Shown here one piece after another: positions 1 through 9,531 of a stretch of DNA of 64,000 nucleotides (positions are counted from its first letter, which is position 1; each line of letters opens with the position of its first letter). Source of the stretch: Anodontia alba (Eukaryota > Mollusca > Bivalvia > Lucinida > Lucinidae). The notes beneath the pieces are model-generated. The model did not search any database. It was not told the origin of the DNA and saw nothing but the letters and a program-made list of their open reading frames with translations. Location: positions 37,861,070 to 37,925,069 of the forward strand of contig OZ024826.1 in assembly GCA_964016985.1 (NCBI GenBank). The letters run 5' to 3'. A program made the translations under genes and the position numbers.

Positions 1-113
1 CATCTCATACAAACTGACATATCTAAGCTAGAATGCCAGATCTAGCCGTCTACAATATTAGTTGTAAGACAAGACTTTGTAAATAACTGGCGCACAGATG
101 GTTGTAAACTCCA

Positions 114-393
114 CATCACGAAAACACGCCTATATAATTTTGACCCCCTTTTACCCCACTTTTATATAGTAAAACTGGGGTTTACAGGGGTATACATTAT
201 TTTTCTTATTTCTGCTCAAAAACATAGATTGTGGGTACTCGTTAGAACCGCCTCGTCGAGGCGGTTCTAACGAGTACCCACAATCTATGTTTTGAGCAGA
301 AATGTGAAAAATATCAGAGTTTTTGTATCTGAAAATTTTCAGTTTTTGGAGGTGAAATTTTCTATATATTTGAATAGGCGTGTTTTCGTAATG
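114..393 (-). mobile_element. ZT1 hairpin element, copy 1
   Basis: This copy has the full ZT1 plan. The ends are CATCACGAAAACACGCCTAT and its inverted counterpart ending CGTAATG. One flank carries a TATATAG motif and a GGGG/CCCC minor hairpin; the other carries the AT-rich GAAAATTTTC block. The near-perfect central hairpin runs about 210-300, with the tip GCCTCG-TCGAGGC. Bases outside the termini (ctcca / aaccg) show no duplication. No coding capacity is visible. The plan is non-autonomous; the superfamily is not recognised. Confidence 0.9.
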
Positions 394-754
394 AACCGTA
401 AAATCGAAGAAAACACGAACATTATTGCCTTTATTTCTCTTGTTAGAGCGTGATCTTATTCTACGGTCTTTCAATTGCTCAGTATTTTCATTGACACCTT
501 TTAAAACTGTTCCCTTCTCATTGTTTTTTTCACTTTTGAGTCGGGTTGTGGCAAGGTAAAACATACCAAGACTGGATAAAAATGTTCAAAATTCAAGGGA
601 GACTAATCGAATAGAAAACTTGTCAAAATCAAAGTACTGACATCGCTTATGTTTTTAATGTTTTTTACTACATGGAAGGTAAATAAATTGTAGCGCGGAG
701 TCTGCTTCTGTGCAACATTTTTCAAACATGTACTCATAAGAAAGTCTTTGTTTC
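394..754. other. no feature recognised
   Basis: AT-rich sequence following ZT1 copy 1. The open frame that runs through the element into this stretch is fortuitous and has no recognisable domain. Confidence 0.4.
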
Positions 755-981
755 TTAACCCAGTTATGCCGATCGGAATCTTCTACTATAACTCTTTGGA
801 CAGTTTCATTCTATATAAGGGGTGTCGGGTTAGTTATTATTATTGTCATGTTTTGTAGAAATATCTGAACTTAATGGAAACCGTGTCGATCCAGATCAGA
901 CGCCGCGTTCTGTGGCGTCTGATCTGGATCTACACTGTTTGCCAATGTCCCATTTATGGGACACCAGGTACAAGTGGGTTG
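755..981 (+). mobile_element. TP2 element (TTAA type) with HP2 hairpin core
   Basis: Starts at TTAACCCAGTTATGCC (755) and ends AAGTGGGTTGA, close to the inverted form of the start. The HP2 hairpin lies at about 885-945 (GATCCAGATCAGACGCC paired with GGCGTCTGATCTGGATC). The right TTAA has decayed to TTGA. TTAA duplication with CC(C/T) termini is the rule of piggyBac-like elements; the assignment is inference because no transposase is present. Confidence 0.6.
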
Positions 982-1648
982 ATTAGTTTCTCACCAGAAA
1001 ACGTTTGTTGTATAATGTAGGTACTTGTGGATTTGTTACAAGGATGCAAATGTGATACTACAATATATGTTTATATAGGGAAATTAATGTTAACATGTAA
1101 TGGCTCTGATTGTCCTTGTACTTTCTTTTAGGCGGTTGCTATTTTGTACACGGAGACTGCTTTGTGACAATGTTTTGTGACATACTGTGTGCATTCCAGC
1201 ACACCTAGCCACTTCTTAAGACAGTTCTACTCAATTTTCTGTTGTGGAAATGTCTCAAAAAGGGGTACCTATAGTTACCTACCCCTTCTCCGAGTTATAT
1301 AGAAAACATCTCGGGGTGCTGTAAAGAGATAGAAACATGTTCATTATATTCGTTTTCATATTAATTGTTTCCTATAAAAAAACAACTTGAAGATTTTTAA
1401 GTTTTTTTTCTTTTTCTTTTTTTTTTTTTTTTACGGAGCAATTTCTTGTTTCATCTGAGTTTTGTTTTCTAATTTACTCGGATAAATGGTCTAATAGCTT
1501 GTAGCATGGTTTGATGGCTTGTAGCATTTTTACTATTCTTGAAATTTGTGATTATTTTGCTGTTGTTTTTTATTCCCTTGACTTGTTTCTTCATAGCGTT
1601 TGAAGATTTTAGGGGATCGTGTGCGCTTGGATGCACAGACAGGTTTTA
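982..1648. other. no gene; poly-T tract
   Basis: No open frame or repeat family is recognised. An interrupted T-rich tract lies at about 1401-1432. Confidence 0.4.
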
Positions 1649-1832
1649 GCAAACAGTGTAGGCCCAGATCAGACGCCGCAGAATGCGGCGTCTGATCTGG
1701 GCCTACACGGTTTTTCATTTATACACCAGTTTTTAGACACTTTAATATGTACTGAAATGGACGTGTTCAAGTCTAGGATAACTATGGTATGGAGTTAAGG
1801 TATCTAAACATTTAGGGCGAATGCGGTAATTC
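1649..1832 (+). mobile_element. HP2 hairpin with CCGTATT-type right end
   Basis: A near-perfect HP2 hairpin occupies 1649-1713 (GCAAACAGTGTAGGCCCAG ... CTGGGCCTACACGGTTT). It is followed by GGAGTTAAGGTATCTAAACA and TTTAGGGCGAATGCGGTAAT, which match the right terminus of the CCGTATTTACCC-ended elements at 55502 and 63741. The left terminus is not found, so this is probably a truncated copy. Confidence 0.55.
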
Positions 1833-1945
1833 TTCTGGCGTCATAATGGTGTGATAACGTGTAATACAGACACTTTGGATCTGGGTTGGACTGGTCTGGT
1901 TCCTACAATTTTAAATGTTCAAATAAATCAGTCGCAAAGTGAAAT

Positions 1946-2150
1946 AACATACCTTCTGACATGTGCGCCCAAGGAGACTCAAATCAGCCTGCAAATCCGC
2001 ACAGTCTGATCAGAGTCTTTATTCTTCGTATGAACCGGCTATCCAAAACGCCTCCTGTGAAGATTCTGAGCAAGCTGTGCGAATGCGCAGGCTGATATGA
2101 ACCTTCGCTGGGCGCACATTTTCGAAGATACGTATTCAGACGTTGAGGCT
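1946..2150 (+). mobile_element. HP4 element
   Basis: Reads GAAATAACATACCTTCTGAC, then GTGCGCCCAAGGAGACTC, two imperfect CAGCCTGC/GCAGGCTG hairpins, and GCTGGGCGCACATTTTCGAA. It aligns by eye along its length with 31540-31740, including the middle segment TATCCAAAACGC / TATCCAAAATGC. No target duplication was found and no coding sequence is present. Confidence 0.6.
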
Positions 2151-2439
2151 TTTATTATGAAATAGTCTGCATCCTGCTACTTTAGTAATATGTAATTTTT
2201 TTTAAATTATAGCTTTGATTTGCAGGAAGTTGCTCAGGCATTAGGTCTGCGCAAGCATGATTGATATTAGCTGTATGACAGAATGATACATCATTGAACA
2301 TTACACGATTTGATGCATTAAATGGTAAATGCGGCTTATTATTTACAGCAGAGCGCAACGCAGCTGAAATTTATCGAGGTCGATTACTAACATGGGGGAT
2401 ATCCAAAGGAGTACTTTGTAATACTGCATTGGTTAAATT

Positions 2440-3300
2440 TTGGCGTTAGGTATCTAAGTGACCTATCGCGAAAAAGTTAGTAAAATTGCTTAACGCGTCG
2501 ATTGAATTGATGGTGTGAGCATAGTGACACGTTACGTAACTTAGTTACTTATTGTAACGATGTTTATGATGTCTGTTTCTTAACTAAGCGTTTGATAACT
2601 GATGAGTTTGGATTGGCACATCGTTTATTACAAAGCATCGATTTTACATACCAAAATAGCGGAAACCTGTTTTTTGACTCACAAATTGCCGTAAAGGATC
2701 AAACATACATCAGTCAGTAAAAAGGACCCGGCCCCGAGGTTATAAAACTTTTTTCATGCCTAACTCAACTGAGCATGAAATTTCACTTGGTCATAAAAAT
2801 GAAAAATTACCAACAATTAAATCTTTTTTCATGCTCAACTCAGCTGAACATGTTCAGCTGAACTCAGCTGAACATGTTCAGCTGAGTTGAGCATGAAAGA
2901 AGTTTTAAAAAAAATGTCAGTACATGTATTTTATGATTTATAAGCAAATAAATTTCATGCTCAGCTTAGTTGAGCATGAAAAAAGTTTTAAAACCTCGGG
3001 GCCACGATGTATCTTTGATATTGAAAAGTGCCCGTCGCTAAAATTGTGACAGCTCAAAGACAGTTAGCTGGCAATAGCGATTCAATGTAAAATCGTAATT
3101 GGCAATTGACTTTTTTTATAACATTTTATTTGGTTTTGCAGAATCATTTTCAGAATATTTCAGTACAATAAACAACTAAGTTACTTAACATGTCAACAAT
3201 ATCACGGCATTACATGCAAAGTCACTCGACGCGTTAGTTAAGTTTTTCGTCACCGCGATAAGTATATCTCTTTTTTTTGCGATAAGTCACTCAAACTCCC
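2440..3300. mobile_element. long-TIR DNA element with a nested palindrome
   Basis: The left part (CTAAGTGACCTATCGCG ... GCTTAACGCGTCGA, about 2454-2502) is the diverged inverted copy of the right part at about 3217-3290 (TCGACGCGTTAGTTAAG ... CGCGATAAG ... GCGATAAGTCACT). Weaker inverse similarity extends inward around TAACTTAGTTACTTA (about 2538) and AACTAAGTTACTTAACA (about 3173). This suggests a non-autonomous element of about 0.85 kb with TIRs near 100 bp. The interior is interrupted by the palindrome at 2730-3003. Exact ends and target duplication are not resolved. Confidence 0.5.
2730..3003. mobile_element. GGCCCCGAGG palindromic element
   Basis: The termini GGCCCCGAGG (2730) and CCTCGGGGCC (ending 3003) are inverted. 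The next segment, TTATAAAACTTTTTTCATGC, is mirrored by GCATGAAAAAAGTTTTAAAA. The interior repeats a CTCAACTCAGCTGAACATG motif in both orientations, so the element can fold at several scales. Parts recur at 28262-28373 and about 47040-47175. It lies inside the long-TIR element, so it arrived later. Confidence 0.7.
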
Positions 3301-3511
3301 GTACTACAGTGCTTGAAAGCAGGAATGCAAAACCTTAACCTCTGCACTGTATTGGTTACAGGGCAGAGTAAGACAAAGATGACATTATCTTCAGCCATTT
3401 ACAGCCAGTGGACTCTTCTAGATATCCCTTTAGACAAGTTCGTTTCCAATTTACGGGTGTCTGGTTGGGATTTTTTTATTATTATGTTTAATAGAAATTG
3501 CTGTATTAAAT

Positions 3512-3579
3512 GCAAACAGTGTAGACCCTAATCAGACGCCGCATCCTGCGGCGTCTGATATGGGTCTACATTGTTTGCC
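3512..3579. repeat. HP2 hairpin
   Basis: GCAAACAGTGTAGACCCTAA pairs with TGGGTCTACATTGTTTGC around a GACGCCGC/GCGGCGTC stem. The flanking words GGGTGTCTGG on the left and GGCATACATGGGTAAA on the right resemble TP2 interiors, so this is probably a decayed TP2 copy. Confidence 0.65.
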
Positions 3580-3894
3580 AACGCCCTTTTTATGACGCTA
3601 GGCATACATGGGTAAAATACAATATAAATATCCAAGTAGGGCAACGTATTCCGCTATGCAGTGGAAAAGTTTAGCATTCCAAGCTTCAAGCACCCCGAAG
3701 CAATCTAGCCAGACGGATGGATATTTTTGTTTGTTTTGTGTTGAGGTCTCTGAGCGCGGTCAGTTTACCTAACCACACGTTTACTGGGCAGGCTTAGTCC
3801 TCTAAGCGGTTAACCTGTATTGTGCTCATTCTTCCGCCAGAAACTGACAACTGCCCTTGAATCAGCGGAAGGGAGAGAATGACCGTAGAAAATA

Positions 3895-5236
3895 CGAGGG
3901 TCCTGCAGAAAGTTTTGTCACTGGGTTCGGATTACTTCAGTGCTACGTTTTATCAAACATATTTTTTATTACAAACCTTCAAAGTATCCCCCCTTTACTG
4001 AAACACATTTTTGTAACCTTTTTACCCAGTCGCGGAAAGCAGATAAAATTGTCTTCTTTTGGTATCTGTTGGAGACACTGATAAATAGCGCTGCCAAGAG
4101 AACTTCTAGACGTATACTTATTTCCAGAAAGCATTTTCTTAAGCCTTGGAAATAAAAAGAAGTCACAGGGACTCAGGTCAGGTGAATAAGGTGGATGGTT
4201 TAAAACTTTCACCTTTTCAGAAGCCAAAAAAAGGATTAGCAACCTCACACTTATGAGAGGAGGCGTTGTCATGTAAAAGGTGGACTCCTGACCATCCTTT
4301 GCTTGGTCCTTTCTTATTGTAAAACTCTTTCACTTTCTTCAGTACAGAATTCTTGTAGAATCGGCCTGTGACTGTATGACCAGATGGACAAGGCACTTGA
4401 ACGACTGGCCTACTTGAATTAAAGAAAATTGCGTACACTATCTTTTTCGAACTTATGGTTCTCTTGGCAATACATGGGCGTTTTTGATCTTTTCGCTTCC
4501 ATTGCTTATTATCAGCCCTTCTTTGTGGCTCAGACATGTGCACCCAGGTTTCATCACCTGTTAGCAAGTTAGAAATAACCCGACTATTAGAGCCTTTGTA
4601 TGTTTTCAAAAGTTCCCGGGCACATTTAAAGCGTTGTCTTTTGCTCCTCAGTGAGCAAATGAGGTACCCACCTAGCGCAAACCTTTTTCAGGTCCACACG
4701 CTTTTTCAGAATTGTTTGCACACTGCCTTCTGATATGCAAGTACAACTAACTATATCTTTGACGGACAATCGCGCATCCTGTTCGACCACAATCTTTACA
4801 GCAGCGATGTTAGCCTTGTTAACAGAGGTTTTAGGCCTTCCAGGACGGGTATCATCTTCAAAAGAAAATTTCCCAGCTTTTAACGCTTTAACCCACCTAA
4901 AACTGCGCGCATTGAAATGGTTTGAGGTCCATATATACCCACAATTCATTAAATATCTGCTTTGAATCTATATTAAGCCTAATGCGGCATTTAATATAGC
5001 TACAAATTTCAGTCTTCTGGTCCATGTTCCAATGTAACAAGTAAATTGGTCAGTGTATATGACTGCATCTATTTCAATTTGAAATAACTCAATCAGTTGG
5101 AAAGCAATTTTTTACGAAATAAACGGGTATCGTTAGCTATTCAACACACAATTCAAGTGCAGTGAAGCATTCTAAAATATACCTGGGATAAAACTAAAGA
5201 AGCCTATTAGTGACAGAACTTTTTGCACGACCCTCG
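3895..5236 (-). mobile_element. mariner (Tc1/mariner) element, 1342 bp
   Basis: The 28-bp terminal inverted repeats begin CGAGGGTC and end TGTCACT (3895-3922 and 5209-5236) and differ at three positions. A TA lies directly outside both ends (3893-3894 and 5237-5238), the signature of Tc1/mariner insertion. The length is normal for a complete mariner of about 1.3 kb. It encodes a transposase on the minus strand that is broken by several frameshifts, so it is immobile unless helped in trans. It inserted into an older SINE. Confidence 0.93.
3969..5025 (-). pseudogene. mariner transposase pseudogene (D,D34D)
   Basis: A cut-and-paste transposase relic that would bind the TIRs and catalyse excision and TA-targeted insertion in the nucleus. 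Reading from a plausible start at 5025 (MDQKTEICSYIKCRI), homology passes to a second frame around 4950-4880 (RWVKALKAGKFSFEDDTRPG, a typical mariner N-terminal motif). It then reaches a helix-turn-helix-like stretch ending LLTEEQKTTL. A third frame holds GDETW (first catalytic Asp at about 4555-4553) and HDN (second Asp at about 4270-4268). A fourth holds HPPYSPDLSPCDFFLF (third Asp at about 4164-4162). The spacing of the last two fits D34D of true mariners rather than D34E of Tc1. The C terminus (WVKRLQKCVSVKGGYFEG) is in yet another frame and ends at 3969. At least four frame changes make it non-functional. Length is about 345 residues, normal for the family. Confidence 0.92.
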
Positions 5237-5454
5237 TATTTCATGATCAATCTCCACGAAAGAATGTTGCCGACCTCGGCAGGGGTTGAACCCGCGACCT
5301 CCTGGTCTCCAGTCGGACGGCGCGTCTAACTGAGCCACCGAGGCCACGGATGAATGTTAGGCGAATAATTTGTTGGATATCGGGCAAAAGCACGGACTTC
5401 CAAGCGGGTCTTTAGGCGTATGGACGGACGACAGACACACTCACACATATCTGT

Positions 5455-5512
5455 CTGTCTATCTATCTATCTATCTGTCTGTCTGGCTATCTATCTATCT
5501 ATCTATCTGGAT
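5455..5512 (+). repeat. (TCTA)n / (TCTG)n microsatellite
   Basis: Compound tetranucleotide tract of TCTG and TCTA units ending before GGATATATG. Confidence 0.95.
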
Positions 5513-5716
5513 ATATGTTTGTTTTAGTATATAATGTGAAAGAATTGTGTGTTGGCGGGATGGATGGTACAATAGATTAGTGCAATAATGTTGCATCTGT
5601 TGACACTCGGCGAGGAAACTTGTGGTGTTAAAGGGACACTTATTAAACAATAACATGTTAAAGTTGATAAAACTAGCATATTTGTATATTACCTTCGAAT
5701 CGATTGTTTCTACAAG

Positions 5717-5929
5717 GGCCGCGCCAAGCGAAAAAATGCAATTAAATATGCTTCAAATGCGTAGATCCAGATCATCCGAGCCTTTGCCCTTCATTCATAC
5801 ATTCTGTAGAACCCAAAGGTTTCTGTTAGCAGACAGTGAAGGGCCAGGTCAGACTGCGCGGACGCGCAGTCTGACCTGGGCCTTCGCTGTCCGCATATGC
5901 CCGACGACACATTTTCGCATGGCGTGGCC
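5717..5929 (+). mobile_element. HP3 hairpin element
   Basis: Begins GGCCGCGCCAAGCGAAAA and ends TTTTCGCATGGCGTGGCC, the inverted form. The hairpin at about 5831-5896 pairs GCAGACAGTGAAGGGCCAGG with CCTGGGCCTTCGCTGTCCGC around GACTGCGCG/CGCGCAGTC. Other copies are at 33133, 33965, 43091, 45369, 51215 and 63248. No coding sequence and no clear target duplication were found. Confidence 0.75.
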
Positions 5930-6743
5930 AACACTGATGTACATGACATTTTCCAGTTTCTGAAGCCGATGCAGTTAATGTGGAATTTGCTTATTCATGT
6001 TATACATCAAAGTTATTAGTCCTTTATATAACGAGGCACGTGTTTTTCTTTTCTTTCTTTGTTTTTTTTTTTTTTAGCAGACACAGGAACGACAAAATAT
6101 AGAATAAAAACGTTACAGATTGACAGTTACCTATAGCTCATTTTACGCAAAAGTCTATTATTATAAAGGCTTTTGACTACCATTGACTTGCTCTTATATA
6201 GGTATACATTCTTGAAAATGTTCTGCAACCTATATGTTTCTTTTGTTTAAAGTTCAAATGGTTAATACATGGTACTTGCCGACAGCTGTCCCTTTAAAAT
6301 CTTCGAAACAGCCACCGACTTGTAGGTCATGTTACATGTAACGAACTTCCGCCTTTTCGAAGACAAAGACGCAGCCACAGATCTTGTAAGAGGTCACGGC
6401 AGCTGTAGAGGTACATTATACCCCACAATGGTTTTCTACTTACATATTCAAACCAACCATCCAAAAATATACGAATATACTTTTTGACCGATTCTGTCAT
6501 CAAAGCAGGCAAAACACTTTAGAAACAGGTAAAAAATATGAAACTTTTGATATAGAACTAAATTCTTATAGAAAGAAACTTGTGCTCTGTGAATTTGAGC
6601 AGTCCGGGACCTGTACAAGTAACTATACGTTTGGTTTGGGCACATTGCGATTGCTCATTAGATAACGTAGAAATTCTGTTTCTCAGCGGTTTAATCTTAA
6701 TACACTTGGTCGATTTTCCGCCATTTTAACAAAGGAATCTTTT
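5930..6743. other. no feature recognised
   Basis: AT-rich sequence with a poly-T run near 6061-6076. Open frames at about 6327-6645 (minus) show no recognisable domain. Confidence 0.4.
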
Positions 6744-6950
6744 CATTATGAAAACACGCCTATTCAAATATATTGAAAATTTCACCACCAAAAACTGATA
6801 GTAACTTCCTGTTTGCGTTCATGCATACCAAACCCCTTCTAAAACGTGGTCTACTCTAAAAGGAAAGAATTTGCTCCCTTTGGGAGCAAATTCTTTCCTT
6901 TAAGAGTAGACTTCTTTGTAGAGTTTAGGCTAAAACTTGGACTGAGTTGT
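6744..6950 (+). mobile_element. ZT1 left end fused to HP8 hairpin
   Basis: 6744-6797 is a clean ZT1 left end (CATTATGAAAACACGCCTAT then TTCAAATATATTGAAAATTT and CACCACCAAAAACTG). It then switches abruptly to an HP8 element. The HP8 hairpin at 6850-6911 pairs GTCTACTCTAAAAGGAAAG with CTTTCCTTTAAGAGTAGAC, with the core AATTTGCTCCC. HP8 flank words (ACTTCCTGTTTGC on the left, GAGTTGTCTCCCAAGGTGTA on the right) recur at 25070-25260 and 51600-51760. The junction is a chimera, either an insertion into a truncated ZT1 or a rearrangement. Confidence 0.65.
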
Positions 6951-7396
6951 CTCCCAAGGTGTATCCATTTCTCTTAACGTTGTGGTAGGAATGTGCATAT
7001 TTTCTAAATTCCTCGAGCATATTAATTTTATCTGAAGAACCATTTAGATTCCATAACACCGTGATAAAATTTAAATGATCAAAAACTTTAGAAATAAGTC
7101 GGCAATTAAATTGTAAAGCATAAGTGTTTCTTTGCTTTCTCATCTTTCTCACCTGATAAAAAGCACCGTATTACGTCAGAGATTGAATAGTTAAGAACAG
7201 AAGGGAACATTACTCTTTATTTCACACGGGCATATGAGGAAAATGCTGTGAATCTAAAAAGGCGATTACAGTATTATTTGCTATAATCAAGTGAGTCGGA
7301 AAAAAAGCATAGAGAGAAGCTTGAAAAGCTGTGTTTTAGCAGAGTGAGATAAGCGGGTATCCAGGTAAACATCCTGCCACCCCCTCCACAAAAATT
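6951..7396. other. no feature recognised
   Basis: No repeat family or coding signature is seen. Two short minus-strand open frames lack recognisable motifs. Confidence 0.4.
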
Positions 7397-7397
7397 A

Positions 7398-7674
7398 ATT
7401 GCGAAAACACGTCTATTCAAATATATTGATAATTTCACTACCAAAATCAGGAAAATTTTCAGATAAAAAATTCTGATATTTAACATATTTCTGCTCAAAA
7501 CATAGATTGTGGGTACTCGTTAGAACTCCTCTGCGAGGCTGTTCTAACGAGTACCCACTACCTATGTTGTTTAGCAAAATAAGAAAAATAATGTATACCC
7601 CTGTAAACCTCAGTTTTACCATATAAAAGTGGGGTTTTAGGGGGTCAAAATTATATAGGCGTGTTTTCGTGATG
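7398..7674 (+). mobile_element. ZT1 hairpin element, copy 2
   Basis: The left terminus is degraded (ATTGCGAAAACACGTCTATT); the right is intact (GGCGTGTTTTCGTGATG). The hairpin at about 7492-7571 has an imperfect tip (GAACTCCTCTGCGAGGCTGTTC), one of few copies whose arms have lost perfect pairing. An R12 copy starts right after the right end. Confidence 0.9.
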
Positions 7675-7677
7675 AAA

Positions 7678-7900
7678 TGAAAATACTCAGGAAATGCCAC
7701 AATCACGAAAAAGGAGAGATGGGGCACACATAATATCAAAACAAACGCCACATATGAAACCGCAGACGTACAAACAAAACAAAAAAAAAAAAGCTGCAAA
7801 AAACAAAAAAACAAAAACAAAACAAAACAAAACTACAACAGAGGAACCACCTTTGAACGGGCAGTAGGAAAACTACTCGCGCGAAACCTCACCCTTAATT
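7678..7900 (+). repeat. R12 interspersed repeat
   Basis: Recognised by TCAGGAAATGCCACAATCAC near the start and GAGGAACCACCTTTGAACGG then CAGTAGGAAAACTAC near the end. Related stretches occur at 10745-11110, 11940-12085, 17515-17600, 24366-24470, 30165-30632, 39410-39530 and 45945-46063. It has no terminal repeats or open frame that I can identify. It could be the 3' end of a LINE or a SINE body. An A/C-rich tract (7770-7830) lies inside. Confidence 0.45.
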
Positions 7901-7922
7901 TTGATGCAGCTTCAAATTACAG

Positions 7923-8211
7923 CATTTCGAGAACACGCCTATTCAAATAAATAGAAAATTTCACGACAAGAAAACTGAATGTTTTCAGATAAAAAATCTG
8001 ATATTTTTCATATTTCTGCTCAAAACATAGATTGTGGTGCTCGTTAGAACCGCCTCGCCGAGGCGGTTCTAACGAGTACCCACAATCTATGTTTTTGAAC
8101 AGAAATAAGAAAAATAATAAATACCCCTGTAAACCCCAGTTTTACTATATGAAAGTGAGGTTTAAGGGGTTATTCAGCCATTTATAGCCAGATAGGTATG
8201 TTTTCGTGATG
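7923..8211 (+). mobile_element. ZT1 hairpin element, copy 3
   Basis: Left end CATTTCGAGAACACGCCTATT, right end TATGTTTTCGTGATG. The hairpin at about 8018-8098 has the perfect tip GCCTCG-CCGAGGC. About 20 extra bases (ATTCAGCCATTTATAGCCAG) replace the usual GGTCAAAATTATATAG just inside the right end, a small copy-specific replacement. Confidence 0.88.
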
Positions 8212-8754
8212 GATACATTGTATATGTTCTGACTACAAAGAGTTTGTTACCTCATCTGTGAAATATCACAGTGAAACACATATAATCAAAAACACTGTGA
8301 CGAAACGAAGCAAAGGGTTCAATGGCGATCTAAAGCCGAAACACAAGAAAACCCCACACACAGGAACACGATGACAAAAACGAATGCAGCAGTTCCTCTA
8401 AACTTTAGAAGAATGACTTTACCCCCAAAGAAGATGACTCTATAAATATCAACTCTTCATCTTTATACACATCTCACCCCATTTGATTGTTTTAAAGAAA
8501 AGTTTTACACTTCAATAAAGTCCAGACCTGGTGTTTATAGTCCAGATCAGATGTTCGTTTTCCTTCCGCCGTCTCAAAAGATTGATATTTTCGCTTATAT
8601 TTGTAACATAATAAGGAATGACTTATTGCATTTGTGGAATTTATCGATGTGTACAATCCGGCGAATCACTCGCAAACTTAACATAAAATTCTTCGGGCTT
8701 TGTTCTGGTCGTGAGTGCATCACTCGGAGTTAACACGTCAATAAATATGAAAAA
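8212..8754. other. no feature recognised
   Basis: No coding signature. The words AAGCCGAAACACAAGAAAACC near 8333 weakly recall R12. Confidence 0.35.
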
Positions 8755-8860
8755 ACAACAACAAAAAACAACAACAAAAAAACAAAAAAAACAACAACAA
8801 CAAAAAAACAAAAAACAAAAAAAAAAAAAAAAAAAAAAAAACAACAACAAAAAATCATCA
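8755..8860 (+). repeat. A/C-rich low-complexity tract
   Basis: Irregular CAACAA and CAAAAA units ending in a long A run. Open frames through it are compositional artefacts. Confidence 0.9.
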
Positions 8861-8954
8861 TTCCTAAAATAAAGTAAACGGGAAGTTGCCAAAATGCCTT
8901 CCTGATAAATATTGGCATAAATCTACCTAATTCCCTTAAAATATATTTGTTTCC

Positions 8955-9015
8955 TCTTTATTTTCAGAGCCTAACAGACGATTCACTTGAAATGTCAAGT
9001 CTTATTTTCTCTGAA
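8955..9015 (+). mobile_element. right-half fragment of a TP1 element
   Basis: AACAGACGATTCACTTGAAA then TGTCAAGTCTTATTTTCTCT matches the right hairpin arm of the TP1 copy near 44830-44870. The left arm is absent; an A/C-rich and (CA)n expansion follows directly. Confidence 0.55.
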
Positions 9016-9017
9016 AA

Positions 9018-9087
9018 TACAAACAACAACAAAAAAACAACAACAAAACAAAAACATACAAACAAAAAGCAAATACAACAACAAAAC

Positions 9088-9183
<96 letters not shown>

Positions 9184-9265
9184 AACATACACACCAACAC
9201 ATACATAAACGCACGCACACACGCACGCGCACTCGCACGCACACGCACGCTCGCACCCACGCACG
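9018..9265 (+). repeat. (CA)n microsatellite with A/C-rich and GCAC-rich flanks
   Basis: An irregular CAA-rich prefix is followed by an essentially pure (AC)n run of about 90 bp (9090-9180) and then degenerate CACGCACG-type repeats to about 9265. Confidence 0.97.
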
Positions 9266-9312
9266 CACAAAAAGACACATCAAAATGTTATCTGCTACAG
9301 TTGTGATTAGCA

Positions 9313-9531
9313 CTATAAGGGTTTGTGTTCCATAGTTTCTTTAAGTCTATGAGGAACAAAATTGCCTGCGTACAACATTAGCCTCATTCTGTCTGGTGGA
9401 TAATAGCGCTTAGCACGATGGATAACTATTCCGTTGGTGACATTTCGAAATATGGTTCCGCACTTTTCAGCAGGTTTGAGTTTGACATTTAACCCAGTCT
9501 CCCAGTTTATATTGTAAGAAGCAATGCACAT
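9313..9531 (-). CDS. uncharacterised open frame, possible exon or element fragment
   Basis: A 72-residue minus-strand frame unlike the surrounding low-complexity reading frames. It has balanced composition and segments such as LNVKLKPAEKCGTIF and RAKRYYPPDRMRLMLYAGNF. It is not recognised as any family. A TGA lies just upstream of the first Met. AG dinucleotides near 9500 (AAACTGGGAG) could serve as a splice acceptor, but no good donor is seen near the downstream stop. It could be a host exon, a piece of a transposon gene, or chance. No signal peptide or membrane segment is evident. Confidence 0.25.
   Translation of the reverse strand: MCIASYNINWETGLNVKLKPAEKCGTIFRNVTNGIVIHRAKRYYPPDRMRLMLYAGNFVPHRLKETMEHKPL

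Larger units (their letters stand above)
3730..5347 (-). mobile_element. tRNA-derived SINE split by a mariner insertion
   Basis: The minus strand carries the same SINE that is intact at 49981-50284. The tRNA-like head lies at about 5262-5347 (minus-strand TGGCTCAGTTAG as A box, GGTTCAACCCC as B box). The body and tail, ending ACCTCAACACAAAAC, lie at 3730-3892. The halves meet at the TA where the mariner sits. Removing 3895-5236 and one TA gives GAAAATATTTCATGATC, exactly the sequence of the uninterrupted copy near 50088. A possible imperfect target duplication GGATGGAT/GGATGAAT flanks the SINE. RNA polymerase III transcription is expected from the family. Confidence 0.85.

Noticed and set aside
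114..393. ZT1 as a Helitron derivative
   Set aside because: Lack of target duplication fits, but ZT1 has inverted ends and no 5' TC / 3' CTRR, and insertions are not confined to A|T or T|T sites. Kept as unknown class.
8947..9313. Long open frames on both strands (up to 119 residues)
   Set aside because: They are translations of the (CA)n and A/C-rich tracts (His-Thr or Cys-Val repeats) with no domain.
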